From Bartonella quintana (GTDB taxonomy: Bacteria; Pseudomonadota; Alphaproteobacteria; Rhizobiales; Rhizobiaceae), in the NCBI RefSeq assembly GCF_009936175.1, contig NZ_AP019773.1, forward strand, positions 434,001-498,000: a stretch of DNA of 64,000 bases. The letters are read 5' to 3'. The notes below the pieces were generated by a model. It was given only the letters and a program-made list of their open reading frames with translations. It was not told the DNA's origin and did not search any database. This document shows positions 1 to 11,875 of the stretch, one piece after another; positions within the stretch are counted from its first letter, which is position 1; each line of letters starts with the position of its first letter. Both the position numbers and the translations under genes were made by a program.

Positions 1-2
1 TA

Positions 3-668
3 TATGGAGATTCAGGAACTCAATATTGTTGTGATGCGCTCATTATTGCAACGGGGGCGCAGGTTCGCTGGCTTGGTTTGGAGAGCGAGCAGACATTTAT
101 GGGGGGCGGTGTTTCTGCTTGCGCTACATGTGATGGCTTCTTTTATCGTGATAAGGACGTTATTGTTGTGGGAGGGGGAAATACAGCCGTTGAAGAAGCT
201 CTTTATTTATCGCATTTGGCGAAGACGGTAAGCATAGTTCATCGGCGGAATCATTTTCGGGCGGAAAAAATTTTGCAAGATAGGTTGTTTGCTTGCGATA
301 ATGTACGCGTTATTTGGGATCATGTGGTAGAAGAAATTGTTGGTTTGCCAGCTCATGCTTCAATGGGAGCTGTTGTGACAGGTGTACGTCTCAAAAATAT
401 TAAAACCGGTCAAAAAATTAAGGTAGATACGGATGGAATATTTATTGCTATCGGACATGATCCTGCCGTCTCTTTGTTTGAAGGACAACTAAAACAAAAA
501 CCAGGCGGCTACTTGTGGACAGCGCCGGATTCAACAGCAACAAGCATTGCTGGTGTTTTTGCTGCGGGGGATGTTGTGGACAACATATTCCGCCAGGCTA
601 TAACAGCAGCAGGGAGGGGATGTATGGCAGCGCTGGAAGCAGAACGGTTTTTGGATCTGCAGATATAG
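3..668 (+). CDS. trxB: Thioredoxin reductase, C-terminal part (5' end outside window)
   Basis: Flavoenzyme that reduces thioredoxin with NADPH in the cytoplasm. The frame is open from the window edge, so the N-terminal FAD-binding part is missing. Visible from the left edge are the strand ALIIATGA, the redox-active CATC in [11 protein letters not shown], the NADPH-binding Rossmann motif [12 protein letters not shown], the HRRNHFRA loop that contacts the NADP phosphate, and the C-terminal FAD motif [11 protein letters not shown] followed by [21 protein letters not shown]. All are diagnostic of bacterial TrxB. An ATG at 78 lies inside the protein and is not the start. It lies 56 bases upstream of the LysR gene, the same trxB-lsrB pairing known in other Rhizobiales. 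Identification is secure. Confidence 0.95.
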   Translation, partial: YGDSGTQYCCDALIIATGAQVRWLGLESEQTFMGGGVSACATCDGFFYRDKDVIVVGGGNTAVEEALYLSHLAKTVSIVHRRNHFRAEKILQDRLFACDNVRVIWDHVVEEIVGLPAHASMGAVVTGVRLKNIKTGQKIKVDTDGIFIAIGHDPAVSLFEGQLKQKPGGYLWTAPDSTATSIAGVFAAGDVVDNIFRQAITAAGRGCMAALEAERFLDLQI

Positions 669-724
669 ATGTTTAAAATAGATACGCATCGGAAAAGTGA
701 AAGAAATAAGAGGTAAAATTAATT

Positions 725-1630
725 GTGGCGTTATCATTGGATTGGGATAAGTTAAGGGTTTTTCATGCTGCGGCAGAAGCGGGTTCTTTTACGCATGCCG
801 CTCAAAGGCTTCATTTATCCCAATCAGCAATTTCGCGACAGGTTTCAGCTTTAGAGCAGGAGGTTGGTGTGTTTCTGTTTCAGCGTCATGCACGTGGTTT
901 GATCCTTACAGAGCAGGGTGAGATTCTTTATCGTACAACGCATGATGTTTTGATGAAGCTTGAAAGCGCGCATTCGCAATTAAGTGAAAGCTGTGAAAAA
1001 CCAGCAGGGAATTTGCGTGTTACATCGACCTGCGGAATGGGGTCAGGGTGGCTTGTGGAACACATGCCTGAATTCCTGAGTCTTTATCCGGATATACGGA
1101 TTCAACTCCTGTTTGATGATAAGGAACTTGATCTGACGATGCGTCATGCAGACTGTGCTGTTCGTTTACAAAAGCCTCAACAGCCTGATCTTATACAAAA
1201 AAAATTATTTACAATTCACATGCATGTTTATGCTTCAAAAAAATATATTGCAAATTATGGCAAACCAGAAAAATTATCTGAGCTCGATGAACACCGGATT
1301 ATTTCATTCGGTGAACCTGTTCCACCTTATTTGTCTGGTTTAAATTGGTTGGAAAAGGCTGGTAAAGGTGATGGATCTTTGCGCCCTTCAGTACTGCGAA
1401 TCAATAATATTATTTCGATCAAGAATGCGCTTATGTGTGATCTTGGTATTGCTGTGCTTCCTGATTATATCGTAGATAATGATGAGCACCTTGTGCGTCT
1501 TTTTCCTGATATGGTTGATATCCCTTCCTTTGATACTTTTTTTTGTTATCCTTATGCTTTAAAGAATTTGGCAAAGCTAAAAGCTTTTCGAGATTATATT
1601 TTTTCAAAAGCACGTCAGTGGTCTTTTTAA
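725..1630 (+). CDS. lsrB: LysR-type regulator LsrB/VtlR
   Basis: A 301-residue LysR-family transcription factor with an N-terminal winged helix-turn-helix (about residues 7-66, including LSQSAISRQVSALE) and a periplasmic-binding-like effector domain (about 95-295). It starts with GTG, preceded by AAGAGGT at a suitable distance. The position right after trxB matches Sinorhizobium LsrB and Brucella VtlR, regulators linked to redox response, envelope functions and control of AbcR sRNAs. Cysteines are seen at 90, 103, 144, 238 and 274. From memory, Cys238 is a redox-sensing residue in Sinorhizobium LsrB, so redox sensing here is an inference. The sRNA-like element immediately downstream fits this assignment. 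LysR membership is certain; the orthologue name rests on synteny. Confidence 0.85.
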   Translation: MALSLDWDKLRVFHAAAEAGSFTHAAQRLHLSQSAISRQVSALEQEVGVFLFQRHARGLILTEQGEILYRTTHDVLMKLESAHSQLSESCEKPAGNLRVTSTCGMGSGWLVEHMPEFLSLYPDIRIQLLFDDKELDLTMRHADCAVRLQKPQQPDLIQKKLFTIHMHVYASKKYIANYGKPEKLSELDEHRIISFGEPVPPYLSGLNWLEKAGKGDGSLRPSVLRINNIISIKNALMCDLGIAVLPDYIVDNDEHLVRLFPDMVDIPSFDTFFCYPYALKNLAKLKAFRDYIFSKARQWSF

Positions 1631-1728
1631 TAATGTAGTATTTTAAGCTATGTGTTTAATGCATAGCAGATACGCGTAAGTCTTTATTGTGCTTTTTCTT
1701 ATAAAATGACATAGAGTACTATCTCTTG

Positions 1729-1850
1729 ATTATGTTGCCTCCCATTGCATTTTCTTGAGTGTTCCCTTACGAAGATCTGTCAGATTGATTTTATCTCTGA
1801 AGGTTTTCCAAACTTGCCGGATGTACGTGTCCGGTTTTTTTTTATTTTTT
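1729..1850 (+). ncRNA. Candidate AbcR (alpha-r15) family trans-acting sRNA
   Basis: About 120 bases downstream of lsrB carry an anti-Shine-Dalgarno motif CCTCCC (1738-1743), a second pyrimidine-rich GTTCCC motif (1761-1766) and a strong intrinsic terminator. A possible -10 box TACTAT lies at 1717-1722 without a clear -35, as expected of an activator-dependent promoter. In Agrobacterium, Sinorhizobium and Brucella the AbcR sRNAs lie beside or are controlled by the LsrB/VtlR regulator and block ribosome binding on transporter mRNAs through CU-rich loops. No protein frame here looks real. The element, its ends and its family are inferred from context and motifs, not from alignment. Confidence 0.6.
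1816..1850 (+). terminator. Rho-independent terminator of the AbcR-like sRNA
   Basis: Stem CCGGA (1817-1821) pairs with TCCGG (1830-1834) around an 8-base loop and is followed by nine T, an A and six more T. It is one of the clearest intrinsic terminators in the window and is not next to a coding stop, which suggests an independent short transcript. Confidence 0.75.
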
Positions 1851-2444
1851 GAAAAGGTATCTAAAAATAGAGATATCTTTGAGGATGATAAGGAACAAAT
1901 TTCAAAAGGTTTATGGGTGTTCAACAATTTTTATGCATATCAAGACTCAATGAAGAGCTTTGGAAAATATTGAGATTACAATGGCTTTTGTGAAATAGAA
2001 AAAGTTTGGCTGGAGGACATAGTATTTGTAAATGCCAGATTTTTTCTATCAATCACAAATTTAATCGGGAAGTATAAGCTTTACGGGTACGTAACAGCGT
2101 TTTCGGTGCACTATAATTTAATGTGACTGTAAAATTCGAAAAAGAGTTATTTTAAAATCATAGAGTTAAAACAGACAATGGTGCATGTTTCAATATGAGA
2201 AAGAAGGCAGAGATCGGCTATCTGTGAGTGTCATCTCTAAAATGGCTTGTATCTTACCCATTTAAATAGAATACCTAATTTTTTGATTCTGTCCGTAGCC
2301 ATATGTTCCCATATCGTTTCGCTGGCACAAATTTTCTACCGAACCCATGTATTTATGCCGTAATCCAATGCCTGAAAATCTTTCAGATGTGCTGACATTT
2401 GGCAACAGAGCGATAGCAAGAAGCAAGAAACGATACTCAGAATT
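1851..2444. other. Intergenic region, nothing recognised
   Basis: Between the sRNA terminator and the 3' end of aatA. Only short unconvincing frames are present, with no ribosome-binding site or family motif. I see no repeat or RNA structure that I can support. Confidence 0.6.
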
Positions 2445-3761
<1,317 letters not shown>

Positions 3762-3924
3762 TTAAAATAGAAAATTCTGTACCGCTGCTTTTTTTGAGGC
3801 TCAAGAGAGTGGTTCTCATTGATTATGCGAGTTTTGTGGGAAGGGGGCAGGAGCATCTGAATAATTGTGTGAAAAAGAGAGGCAGAGCTTTGTTTTATAA
3901 AGGTAAGTTATGCTTTTTGAATAC

Positions 3925-3957
3925 AAAAAACCTTCGTCTGTAAAGACGAAGGTTTTT
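3925..3957 (-). terminator. Terminator of cspA (possibly bidirectional)
   Basis: An 8-bp stem CCTTCGTC/GACGAAGG with loop TGTAAA (3931-3952) is flanked by A and T runs, so it can work as an intrinsic terminator for cspA on the minus strand. The plus strand also ends in a T run. Confidence 0.75.
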
Positions 3958-3983
3958 AAATAGAATATTGCAGAATTTAAAGA

Positions 3984-4193
3984 TTAAAGGGCTATAAGGT
4001 TACCAGCAGCAGGTTTTCCGGAACGACGATCGTGAAGAACGTCATAAGAAATTTTTTGCCCTTCATTAAGAGTGCTTAAGCCAGAACGCTCAACAGCAGA
4101 AATGTGTACAAATACATCCACACTTCCATCACTAGGCTGAATGAATCCAAAACCTTTTGTTGCATTAAACCACTTAACTGTTCCTGTAGACAT
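3984..4193 (-). CDS. cspA: Cold shock protein, CspA family
   Basis: A 69-residue single cold-shock domain, full length for the family. It carries the nucleic-acid-binding RNP1 motif KGFGFIQ (about residues 13-19) and RNP2 motif VDVFVHI (about 26-32), preceded by the conserved TGTVKWFN strand. Such proteins bind single-stranded RNA or DNA and act as RNA chaperones in the cytoplasm. It lies downstream of carB on the same strand, with about 250 bases between them, long enough for an own promoter and a 5' leader. Cold regulation through the leader is known for the family but is not shown here. A strong terminator follows. Confidence 0.95.
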   Translation of the reverse strand: MSTGTVKWFNATKGFGFIQPSDGSVDVFVHISAVERSGLSTLNEGQKISYDVLHDRRSGKPAAGNLIAL

Positions 4194-4446
4194 AAGAAAC
4201 TCCTTAGAATATATAAATTATTGTATACTGAAGCTAAAAATCTTCAATACGATTCTGGATCGAAATTAGGTGGGAGAAGTTTCATCAAAAGTGCAGGTCG
4301 CACAGGAAAAAAGTCACTAACCGAAAGTTCGATGAAACTCATGTAAAGGGCTTTGGGATAAAAAACAAGTCTTAATCGATATTTTACACAAAGAAAAGAT
4401 TGAGAGAGCGTATAAAAAGCATGCATTTTGCAGCACAACAAAAGCT

Positions 4447-7400
4447 TTAAGTGAAATAGCTTTGGAGTGAGCGCACTTTAAGGCACTTTTTTTTGAGTGC
4501 TTCGATAGCTTCTACTACAGATTTAGCTCCAGCCATTGTTGTATAATAGGGAACTTTTTGCATGAGCGCTGCATGTCGTAATGATTTGGAGTCTGAGATA
4601 GCACTGGCAGTGCTGGTTGTATTAAAAATCAATTGAATTTGTCGATTACGAATGGCATCTTCAATATGGGGATGACCCTCCAGCACTTTGTTAATTTTTT
4701 GTGCCTTAACGTTATGTTCGGAAAGAAATTTTTGTGTTCCACTTGTGGCTAAAACAGAAAAGCCAAGCTTAGCTAAACGTTTTACGGGATTTAAGACATG
4801 TTTTTTATCTTCATCTCTCACAGACACGAACAAAGTTCCCTCTTTTGGAAGCTCAACCCCAGCTCCAAGTTGGGCTTTTGCAAAAGCAAGAGCAAATTCA
4901 TAATCAAGTCCCATGACCTCCCCGGTTGAGCGCATTTCTGGACCAAGAAGCGTATCAACACCTGGAAACCGGGCAAAAGGAAAAACAGCTTCTTTGACAG
5001 CGATACGTTGTTTGTGCTGTGAAGAGGGTAATCCACCATAAGTTTGAATTGCATTGTGGAGAGTCTCTCCTGTCATAATACGGGTGGCCATTTTGGCAAT
5101 AGGGCGGCCAATCGCTTTTGCGACAAATGGAACAGTACGCGAAGCACGAGGGTTAACTTCTAAGACATAGATTGTATCATCTTTAACAGCATATTGCACA
5201 TTCATTAAACCACGAACATGAAGTGCTTGTGCTAACGCTTTGGTTTGACGTTCTAACTCTATTATCAATTTATGTGAAAGTGTACGTACTGGTAAAGAAC
5301 ATGCTGAATCACCGGAGTGAATTCCCGCTTCTTCAATATGTTCCATAATGCCTACGACTAACGTTTCTTTTCCATCACACAAGCAGTCAACATCAACTTC
5401 AATTGCTTCTGTCAGGTAGGTATCGAATAAAAGTGGATTTTTATCAAGCAATGTGTTGAGCTGGCTCATTTTGTCGTTTGGGTAACGGGCTTTGATATCT
5501 TCTGGTACCAATTCAGGTATATTCTCAAGCAAATAATTCTGCAAACTACGTTCATCGCGGATAATTTGCATAGCACGTCCTCCTAAAACATAAGAAGGGC
5601 GTACAACCAATGGGAAGCCCAGTTCATGGGCGATGAGGTGCGTTTGTTCAACCGAATGGGCGATACCGTTTTTAGGTTGTGTTAAATTAAGCTTGAACAA
5701 CAATTTTTGAAAGCGATCTCTGTCTTCTGCTAAATCGATGGCGTCAGGTGAAGTGCCTAAGATGGGGATATTATGTTTTTCTAGTGTTTTTGCCAATTTC
5801 AGAGGTGTTTGTCCGCCAAATTGGACGATGACTCCGACCAATTCACCTTTTTGCTGTTCTGTTTCTAAAATGGCAATAACATCTTCTGCTGTTAAAGATT
5901 CAAAATAAAGACGGTCAGAGGTATCGTAGTCGGTTGAGACTGTTTCAGGATTGCAGTTAATCATGATGGCTTCAAACCCTGCATCACGCAGTGCAAAAGC
6001 AGCGTGGCAGCAACAGTAGTCAAATTCAATGCCTTGTCCGATACGATTTGGCCCCCCGCCTAAAATGGCAATTTTTTTGCGTTTAGAAACTTGTGCTTCC
6101 GAGTGTTCCACGCTTGCAAAGGGGACTTCATACGTTGAATACATGTACGCTGTAGGCGAAGAAAATTCAGCTGCACAGGTATCAATACGTTTAAAAACAG
6201 GTTTGACATTAAGCGATTTATACAAAGCAGCAATATCATCTGGTTCTTGTCCAGTAAGGTTGGCTAATCGGGTATTCGAAAAGCCCATAGCTTTTAGCAT
6301 GCGCAGATTGCCTGCGTCTTGGGGTAACCCATGAGTGCGGATTCGCTGTTCCATTGCAATGATAGAGGCTATTTGTTCTAAAAACCATGGATCAATTTTG
6401 CTGATTTGATGGATTTCATTTAAAGGCAAGCCTATGCGTATTGCTTGGGCTATGTAGCGCAGACGATCAGGGCTTGGTTTTGCAATAGCAGAGCGCATAG
6501 AATTCTTCTCATCCCCTTCAGCATGTTCAGGAATGACAATTTCGTCAAGACCGGTAAGACCTGTTTCAAGTCCACGGAGCGCTTTTTGCAGCGATTCTTG
6601 AAAAGTACGACCAATTGCCATGACTTCGCCCACAGATTTCATAGCAGTCGTTAATACAGGGGATGAACCAGGAAATTTTTCGAAGGCAAAACGAGGAATC
6701 TTGGTAACAATATAGTCAATAGAGGGTTCAAATGATGCTGGTGTTGTACCACCCGTAATATCATTTTTTAATTCATCAAGTGTGTAGCCAACTGCGAGTT
6801 TAGCAGCTACCTTTGCAATTGGAAAACCGGTTGCTTTTGAGGCAAGCGCTGAAGAGCGGGAAACACGCGGGTTCATTTCAATAACAATGAGGCGGCCATT
6901 TTCAGGATTGATAGCAAATTGTACATTGGATCCTCCAGTTTCAACGCCAATTTCACGCAGTACGGCTATAGAGGCGTTACGCATACATTGATATTCTTTG
7001 TCAGTTAAGGTGAGGGCAGGTGCTATGGTGATGGAATCACCGGTATGGACACCCATAGGGTCAATATTTTCAATAGAACAAACAATGATACAGTTGTCAT
7101 TCTTGTCGCGGACAACTTCCATTTCATATTCTTTCCATCCCAAAACACTTTCTTCAATTAAAACTTCTGTTGTTGGTGAAGCTTCAAGCCCGCGTTCTAT
7201 GATTTCATAAAATTCAGAACGGTTGTAAGCAATTCCACCGCCTGTCCCACCAAGCGTGAATGAAGGACGGATAATGGCTGGAAGACCAACAATATCAAGA
7301 GCTTGAACAGCTTTCGCAGTAGCATGCGCTATATAATGTTGTTTACGGTTGGCTTCTGTGTGACGCCAATCACGCTCAAGCTTTTCCAGTGCTTGGTCAA

Positions 7401-7932
7401 GTGCATCACCAGAAAGTGTAGCCTGAAGTTCATGGCGTTTTTTTGCGTGGAGTTGGCGATTTTCTTCTTTAAGTTCAGTTGCATTGGCTAACATAGAACG
7501 CGGTGTTTCCAAACCGATTTTTGCCATCGCCTGACGAAACAAGGCACGATCTTCAGCTTTATCAATAGCATCGGCATTTGCACCTATCATTTCAACATGA
7601 TAGCGGTCTAAAATTCCCATACGTTTTAATGATAAAGCGGTATTGAGTGCTGTTTGTCCTCCCATAGTTGGTAAGAGGGCGTCGGGGCGTTCATGGGCAA
7701 TAATTTGGGCAACAATTTCAGGAGTGATGGGTTCAATATAAGTTGCATCAGCTAGATCTGGGTCTGTCATAATGGTGGCAGGATTGGAATTAACCAGAAT
7801 AATTCGGTAGCCTTCTTCTTTTAACGCCTTACAGGCTTGTGTGCCAGAATAGTCGAATTCACATGCCTGGCCAATAACAATAGGTCCTGCTCCAATGATA
7901 AGAATAGATCTTATATCTGTACGTTTTGGCAT
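4447..7932 (-). CDS. carB: Carbamoyl-phosphate synthase large subunit
   Basis: A 1161-residue synthetase that makes carbamoyl phosphate from bicarbonate, ammonia (from CarA) and two ATP, feeding pyrimidine and arginine synthesis. Two homologous ATP-grasp halves are seen: the first opens with [21 protein letters not shown] and contains [15 protein letters not shown], the second opens with [21 protein letters not shown] and contains [13 protein letters not shown]-terminal MGS-like allosteric domain (about 1020-1161) ends the protein. It is longer than the enterobacterial enzyme because of a charged insertion around residues 150-215, which I also recall in other Rhizobiales CarB proteins. Unlike many bacteria, it is separated from carA by about 2.7 kb and an opposite-strand MFS gene. 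Confidence 0.97.
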   Translation of the reverse strand: MPKRTDIRSILIIGAGPIVIGQACEFDYSGTQACKALKEEGYRIILVNSNPATIMTDPDLADATYIEPITPEIVAQIIAHERPDALLPTMGGQTALNTALSLKRMGILDRYHVEMIGANADAIDKAEDRALFRQAMAKIGLETPRSMLANATELKEENRQLHAKKRHELQATLSGDALDQALEKLERDWRHTEANRKQHYIAHATAKAVQALDIVGLPAIIRPSFTLGGTGGGIAYNRSEFYEIIERGLEASPTTEVLIEESVLGWKEYEMEVVRDKNDNCIIVCSIENIDPMGVHTGDSITIAPALTLTDKEYQCMRNASIAVLREIGVETGGSNVQFAINPENGRLIVIEMNPRVSRSSALASKATGFPIAKVAAKLAVGYTLDELKNDITGGTTPASFEPSIDYIVTKIPRFAFEKFPGSSPVLTTAMKSVGEVMAIGRTFQESLQKALRGLETGLTGLDEIVIPEHAEGDEKNSMRSAIAKPSPDRLRYIAQAIRIGLPLNEIHQISKIDPWFLEQIASIIAMEQRIRTHGLPQDAGNLRMLKAMGFSNTRLANLTGQEPDDIAALYKSLNVKPVFKRIDTCAAEFSSPTAYMYSTYEVPFASVEHSEAQVSKRKKIAILGGGPNRIGQGIEFDYCCCHAAFALRDAGFEAIMINCNPETVSTDYDTSDRLYFESLTAEDVIAILETEQQKGELVGVIVQFGGQTPLKLAKTLEKHNIPILGTSPDAIDLAEDRDRFQKLLFKLNLTQPKNGIAHSVEQTHLIAHELGFPLVVRPSYVLGGRAMQIIRDERSLQNYLLENIPELVPEDIKARYPNDKMSQLNTLLDKNPLLFDTYLTEAIEVDVDCLCDGKETLVVGIMEHIEEAGIHSGDSACSLPVRTLSHKLIIELERQTKALAQALHVRGLMNVQYAVKDDTIYVLEVNPRASRTVPFVAKAIGRPIAKMATRIMTGETLHNAIQTYGGLPSSQHKQRIAVKEAVFPFARFPGVDTLLGPEMRSTGEVMGLDYEFALAFAKAQLGAGVELPKEGTLFVSVRDEDKKHVLNPVKRLAKLGFSVLATSGTQKFLSEHNVKAQKINKVLEGHPHIEDAIRNRQIQLIFNTTSTASAISDSKSLRHAALMQKVPYYTTMAGAKSVVEAIEALKKKCLKVRSLQSYFT

Positions 7933-9258
7933 AGCTTTTTCCTATGATAAACATCCACGTGCAAGTGCAGTAGGCAAAGTATTTCATTTGATGCTAAAAC
8001 AATTTTATAGATTAATAGAGAAAGAAAGTAAGCACTAAAATGCCTTTTCCATGTTTTTTTTCATAGAAGAAGATCAACGTGGTTAGGAGAACAAGTAGTT
8101 ATTTACGATAAATGAAAATTTTTCGAACAGGAATAGGCTTTTTATGTGTGATGGTAAAGAGGATGAGCCTGTTGTTGTGATGTTTGTCGTTTTAAGTTTT
8201 TAGCTTACTAACTCTTCATACTTTTTTTAATGATGGTGCTGCGAAATGGTGTGTTCTTTACAAGAGCAATTGAATAATTCAAAATCAGAAGTCAAGGATG
8301 GGTACGATCAGTTTATTGTAACAATGTTGACCGTATTTCTGCACACATGATACGTAGCATTAAGAGCCTATGTGGTGGTGTATATTTTCACCTTGTGTTT
8401 GTTTTATGCTCTGCGTTTACAGCTTTTACTGCAGGTTTGTTTCATTGGTTATGAATTTTAATGAAGCGTTCTTTGGTTATGGAGTGTGTTTGAGTAATAG
8501 CTGGAGGAACTCTCTTAAGACTTTATGTTCGCAAAACTCTCCGTCATTCCTGCATTATACCTAAAGTTTAACCAGACTTTTTGAAAGTGGTAAATTTTAT
8601 AAGAAGTGCTAAGTGTTGTTAATAAAATGGATCATGCTGCTTTGTAAAAGTTCCAGAAGGACTTCATATTTCTTCATAATTTATTCGAACAACAAATTGG
8701 TTTTTAACCATAAATCATTATTGTACATATTGAATAAAATTTTTTTATATTGTAGTATTTTGTTGTTTCAAACACTCTTATTATGAACGAGTAAAAGCCA
8801 TTCTATAATAGGTCAATGGAGCGATTGGTGCGTGTATTAAGCAGTTTTAGAAGGAATAAAACATGCAATTAATAAACCGTTTAAATGCCAGAGCAGTAAT
8901 GAAAATGAAGGGTGGATAAGTGGAATGATGGTGTTGGTTCTATTTTCGTAAACTAAAGATGGTAGTGCTGAATGATTTTTTTATATCTTCTATAGGGGTG
9001 CTAGGAGATGCAATTGGGACCAAGCAAAGGTTGTATTTTAAGACAAGTCAATGAATTAGCAGTAAAATCCATAGGTATTATTTGCACAACGTGAAAAATG
9101 GTTTCGATGTAGTGATACGTCTGATAAAATAGGATTTTGTGGTCCTTTGCCTGATCCTTTCTAAAATTTCCACTTTGTTATCGTTTTGTATTAAAATAAT
9201 TTATGTATGGTATGGAATAGCTCCCAAAAATCCGGGGAATTCAGAAGAGAGTAGGGGA
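7933..9258. other. Long intergenic region, no gene recognised
   Basis: About 1.3 kb between divergent carB and the MFS gene. All frames are short and their translations resemble no family known to me. It presumably holds the carB promoter near 7940-8050 and the MFS promoter near its right end, but no clear -35/-10 pair can be defended. The base composition is AT-rich and it looks like decayed sequence typical of Bartonella. Confidence 0.6.
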
Positions 9259-10512
9259 ATGAGTGTGTATACGGAAAGCAGTGTGTATACTATGAAAAAT
9301 CATGAGCTCAATCCGAAATTTGTTCAGCGAGGGCTCATATTAGTTTTCATTACTTTGTTATTGGATGTTATTGGTGTCGCAATCATTAGTCCTATTTTGC
9401 CTGAATATTTTTCTCAGTTAACGGGAAAGGGTGTGAGTGCGTCTTTTGCGGACAGAGGAAGATTACTGGTGGCTTATTCTGTGATGCAGTTTTTATTTGC
9501 TCCTGTTATTGGCAATTTTTCTGACCGTTATGGTCGCCGTCCTATTTTGCTTATCTGTATTATCAGTTTTGCTCTTGATAATTTCATATGTGCTATAGCG
9601 TGGAGCTATGCTATGTTGTTTATCGGGTGCCTTTTGTCAGGAATAAGTGGCGCTAGTTTTGCAACTCGTATGGCTTATATTGCCGATATATCTGATGATA
9701 AGACCCGTACGCGCAATTTTGGTTTGTTAGGAATTGCATCCGGATTGGGATTTATTTTAGGTTCCTTTATCGGGGGTTTTTTAGGTCAATTTGGCTCACG
9801 TGTTCCATTTTATTTTGCAACAGGGTTTTCACTCATTAATTTTATTTTTGCGTGGGCTATGCTTCCAGAAACTCTTCCTATGTGGAATAGGCGCTATCTT
9901 GATATTAAGCGTGCAAATCCTTTAGGTGCTCTTTTGCAACTGAGGCAATATCCAACAGTTCTATGGGTGTTGTTGGTCTTGTTTTTTTATTGGCTTGCAG
10001 AATATATATGGCCAAGTCTTTGGGCATTTATTGCTAAAGAACGCTATGATTGGAGTCCGTTCTCTATTGGATTGTCTTATAGTGTTTTCGGAATAGGTCA
10101 GATTATTGTGGTAGCTTTTATTTTGCCTTATTTTTCTAAGCGATGGAGCAATTGGTGTATTGTCATGGTGGGACTCCTGTTTGCATTGGTGGCTATGCTT
10201 GGCTATACATTTGCGACGCAGGGGTGGATGGTTTATGTGGTTTTTGTGTGTACAATGTTTGAATATATTGTTCACGCACCTCTGCGCGCTATTGCTTCAG
10301 CACAGGTGCCAGCGAATGCACAAGGAGAATTGCAAGGGGCAATGGCGTCCGTTGTTTCATTGAGCTCAATATTGGGCCCCATTTTTTATATGCTTCTCTT
10401 CGAGCGATTTACGTATCAAGATGCGGTGTTTTATTTTCCTGGCGCTCCTTTTGTGGGCAGCTTTTGTGTGCTTGTGGTCACAGTAATAGTTTTTGCTTTA
10501 CGGGTACGCTAA
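9259..10512 (+). CDS. MFS transporter, TetA/tetracycline-type drug exporter family
   Basis: A major facilitator superfamily membrane protein of about 417 residues with 12 predicted hydrophobic segments. It has the motif-A loop GNFSDRYGRRPILL between helices 2 and 3, an N-terminal LDVIGVAIISPILPEY helix typical of TetA-like members, and a motif-C-like GLGFILGSFIGGFLG in helix 5. Members export tetracyclines or other small molecules using the proton gradient; the substrate here is unknown. The frame is open upstream to 9139, but the ATG at 9259 is preceded by AGAAGAGAG at good spacing, and the ATG at 9292 is a second possibility. It is convergent with carA and inserted between carA and carB. 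Confidence 0.85.
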   Translation: MSVYTESSVYTMKNHELNPKFVQRGLILVFITLLLDVIGVAIISPILPEYFSQLTGKGVSASFADRGRLLVAYSVMQFLFAPVIGNFSDRYGRRPILLICIISFALDNFICAIAWSYAMLFIGCLLSGISGASFATRMAYIADISDDKTRTRNFGLLGIASGLGFILGSFIGGFLGQFGSRVPFYFATGFSLINFIFAWAMLPETLPMWNRRYLDIKRANPLGALLQLRQYPTVLWVLLVLFFYWLAEYIWPSLWAFIAKERYDWSPFSIGLSYSVFGIGQIIVVAFILPYFSKRWSNWCIVMVGLLFALVAMLGYTFATQGWMVYVVFVCTMFEYIVHAPLRAIASAQVPANAQGELQGAMASVVSLSSILGPIFYMLLFERFTYQDAVFYFPGAPFVGSFCVLVVTVIVFALRVR

Positions 10513-10678
10513 TCTCTTAAAGTTTTTGCTGAAAAAATATTTTGTAAAACAATTTAAAGATAAATAAAGCTTATAATTTTATAGGGGAGGTAGCTATTTC
10601 TGTTACTAAAAGCAATGTATTTTTGCACAAAAAAAGATACAGTTTTGGGAAGCGAAAGTCCAAAATAAAGTATTTCGA

Positions 10679-11875
10679 TTAAGCTGTTCTTTTATAATCC
10701 ATAATAAGATTGAAAAAACGTTGAAATAGATAGTGACTGTCCTGTGGTCCGGGAGAAGCTTCGGGGTGATGTTGAACAGAAAAAACTGGTTTTCCGATGA
10801 TGCGAAGACCGCAATTTGAGTTATCAAAGAGGGAAATATGTGTTTCTTCAACATGCTCCGGCAAAGATGTTGTTTCCACAGCAAAACCATGATTCATTGA
10901 TGCAATTTCAACTTTTCCGGTGATAAAGTCTTTAACAGGGTGGTTGGCACCATGGTGTCCTTGGTGCATTTTTATGGTTTTTGCTCCAACAGCAAGAGCT
11001 AGAAGTTGGTGCCCGAGACATATGCCAAAAAGCGGTATATTACTGTCAATGAGGGCTTGAATGGTTGGAACAGCATAATTAGCTGTGGCGGTTGGATCAC
11101 CTGGTCCATTGGAAAGAAAAACACCATCAGGATTCATTGCCAGAATTTTTTCTACGTTTGTGTTTGCTGGCACAATAGTTATGCGTGCACCGTGTGCAGC
11201 CATAAGGCGCAGAATATTGCGCTTAATGCCATAGTCAATCGCAACAATGTGAAAATTGCATGCATCATTCGTAGTATAGCCTTTATTCCATATCCATGGT
11301 TTTTCATTCCATTCCACAAATTGCTTTGATGTCACTTCTTTTGCAAGATCAAGATTGATAAGGCCAGTCCATTTTTGTGCATGTTTTTTCAGAGCGTGAA
11401 TATCAAAATTTCCATTTGGATCATGGATGATGATGCCATTTAGTGAACCTTTTTCACGAATAAGAACAGTTAATGCCCGTGTATCAACGCCACAAAGCGC
11501 AATGATTTTACGCGTTTTGAGCCATTGATTAAGATTTTCATTTGCCCGATAGTTGGAGGGATAGGTAATGTCTGCTTTGAAAATAGCACCGACTGCTCCA
11601 TGATAATTGAGGGGTACGAGATCCTCAATATCTTCACTATTGGTCCCTACATTGCCAATATGAGGGAAAGTAAAGTTAATGATTTGTTTTTTATATGACG
11701 GATCCGTGAGGATTTCTTCATAGCCTGTCATGGCTGTGTTAAAACATATTTCACCTTCAGCAACACCTGTAGCACCTGCTCCTTTGCCCTCAATAACTGT
11801 TCCATCGGCTAATATTAAGAGGGCTGTAGGCCTGCTTATACTCCAAGGGTTGGGAGATGGAATAGTTTGTGTCAT
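10679..11875 (-). CDS. carA: Carbamoyl-phosphate synthase small (glutaminase) subunit
   Basis: A 398-residue subunit that hydrolyses glutamine and channels ammonia to CarB. The N-terminal CPSase small-chain domain contains FNTAMTGYEEILTDPSY, and the C-terminal class I glutamine amidotransferase domain has the nucleophile cysteine in GICLGHQ and the catalytic His-Glu pair in VQHHPEASPGP. The oxyanion region FLSNGPGDP is also present. The length fits the family. It is alone on its strand, ending convergently with the MFS gene. The decayed yqeY just beyond its 5' side shows the ancestral Rhizobiales neighbourhood carA-yqeY-dnaG-rpoD. Confidence 0.96.
   Translation of the reverse strand: MTQTIPSPNPWSISRPTALLILADGTVIEGKGAGATGVAEGEICFNTAMTGYEEILTDPSYKKQIINFTFPHIGNVGTNSEDIEDLVPLNYHGAVGAIFKADITYPSNYRANENLNQWLKTRKIIALCGVDTRALTVLIREKGSLNGIIIHDPNGNFDIHALKKHAQKWTGLINLDLAKEVTSKQFVEWNEKPWIWNKGYTTNDACNFHIVAIDYGIKRNILRLMAAHGARITIVPANTNVEKILAMNPDGVFLSNGPGDPTATANYAVPTIQALIDSNIPLFGICLGHQLLALAVGAKTIKMHQGHHGANHPVKDFITGKVEIASMNHGFAVETTSLPEHVEETHISLFDNSNCGLRIIGKPVFSVQHHPEASPGPQDSHYLFQRFFNLIMDYKRTA

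Noticed and set aside
4-231. Open frame over the first part of trxB
   Set aside because: It is the alternative frame of TrxB, whose motifs occupy frame 3.
1755-1973. 72-codon frame downstream of lsrB
   Set aside because: It crosses the sRNA terminator and T run and has no family similarity.
8370-8564. 64-codon frame in the carB-MFS spacer
   Set aside because: Cysteine- and aromatic-rich translation of random AT-rich DNA, no ribosome-binding site.
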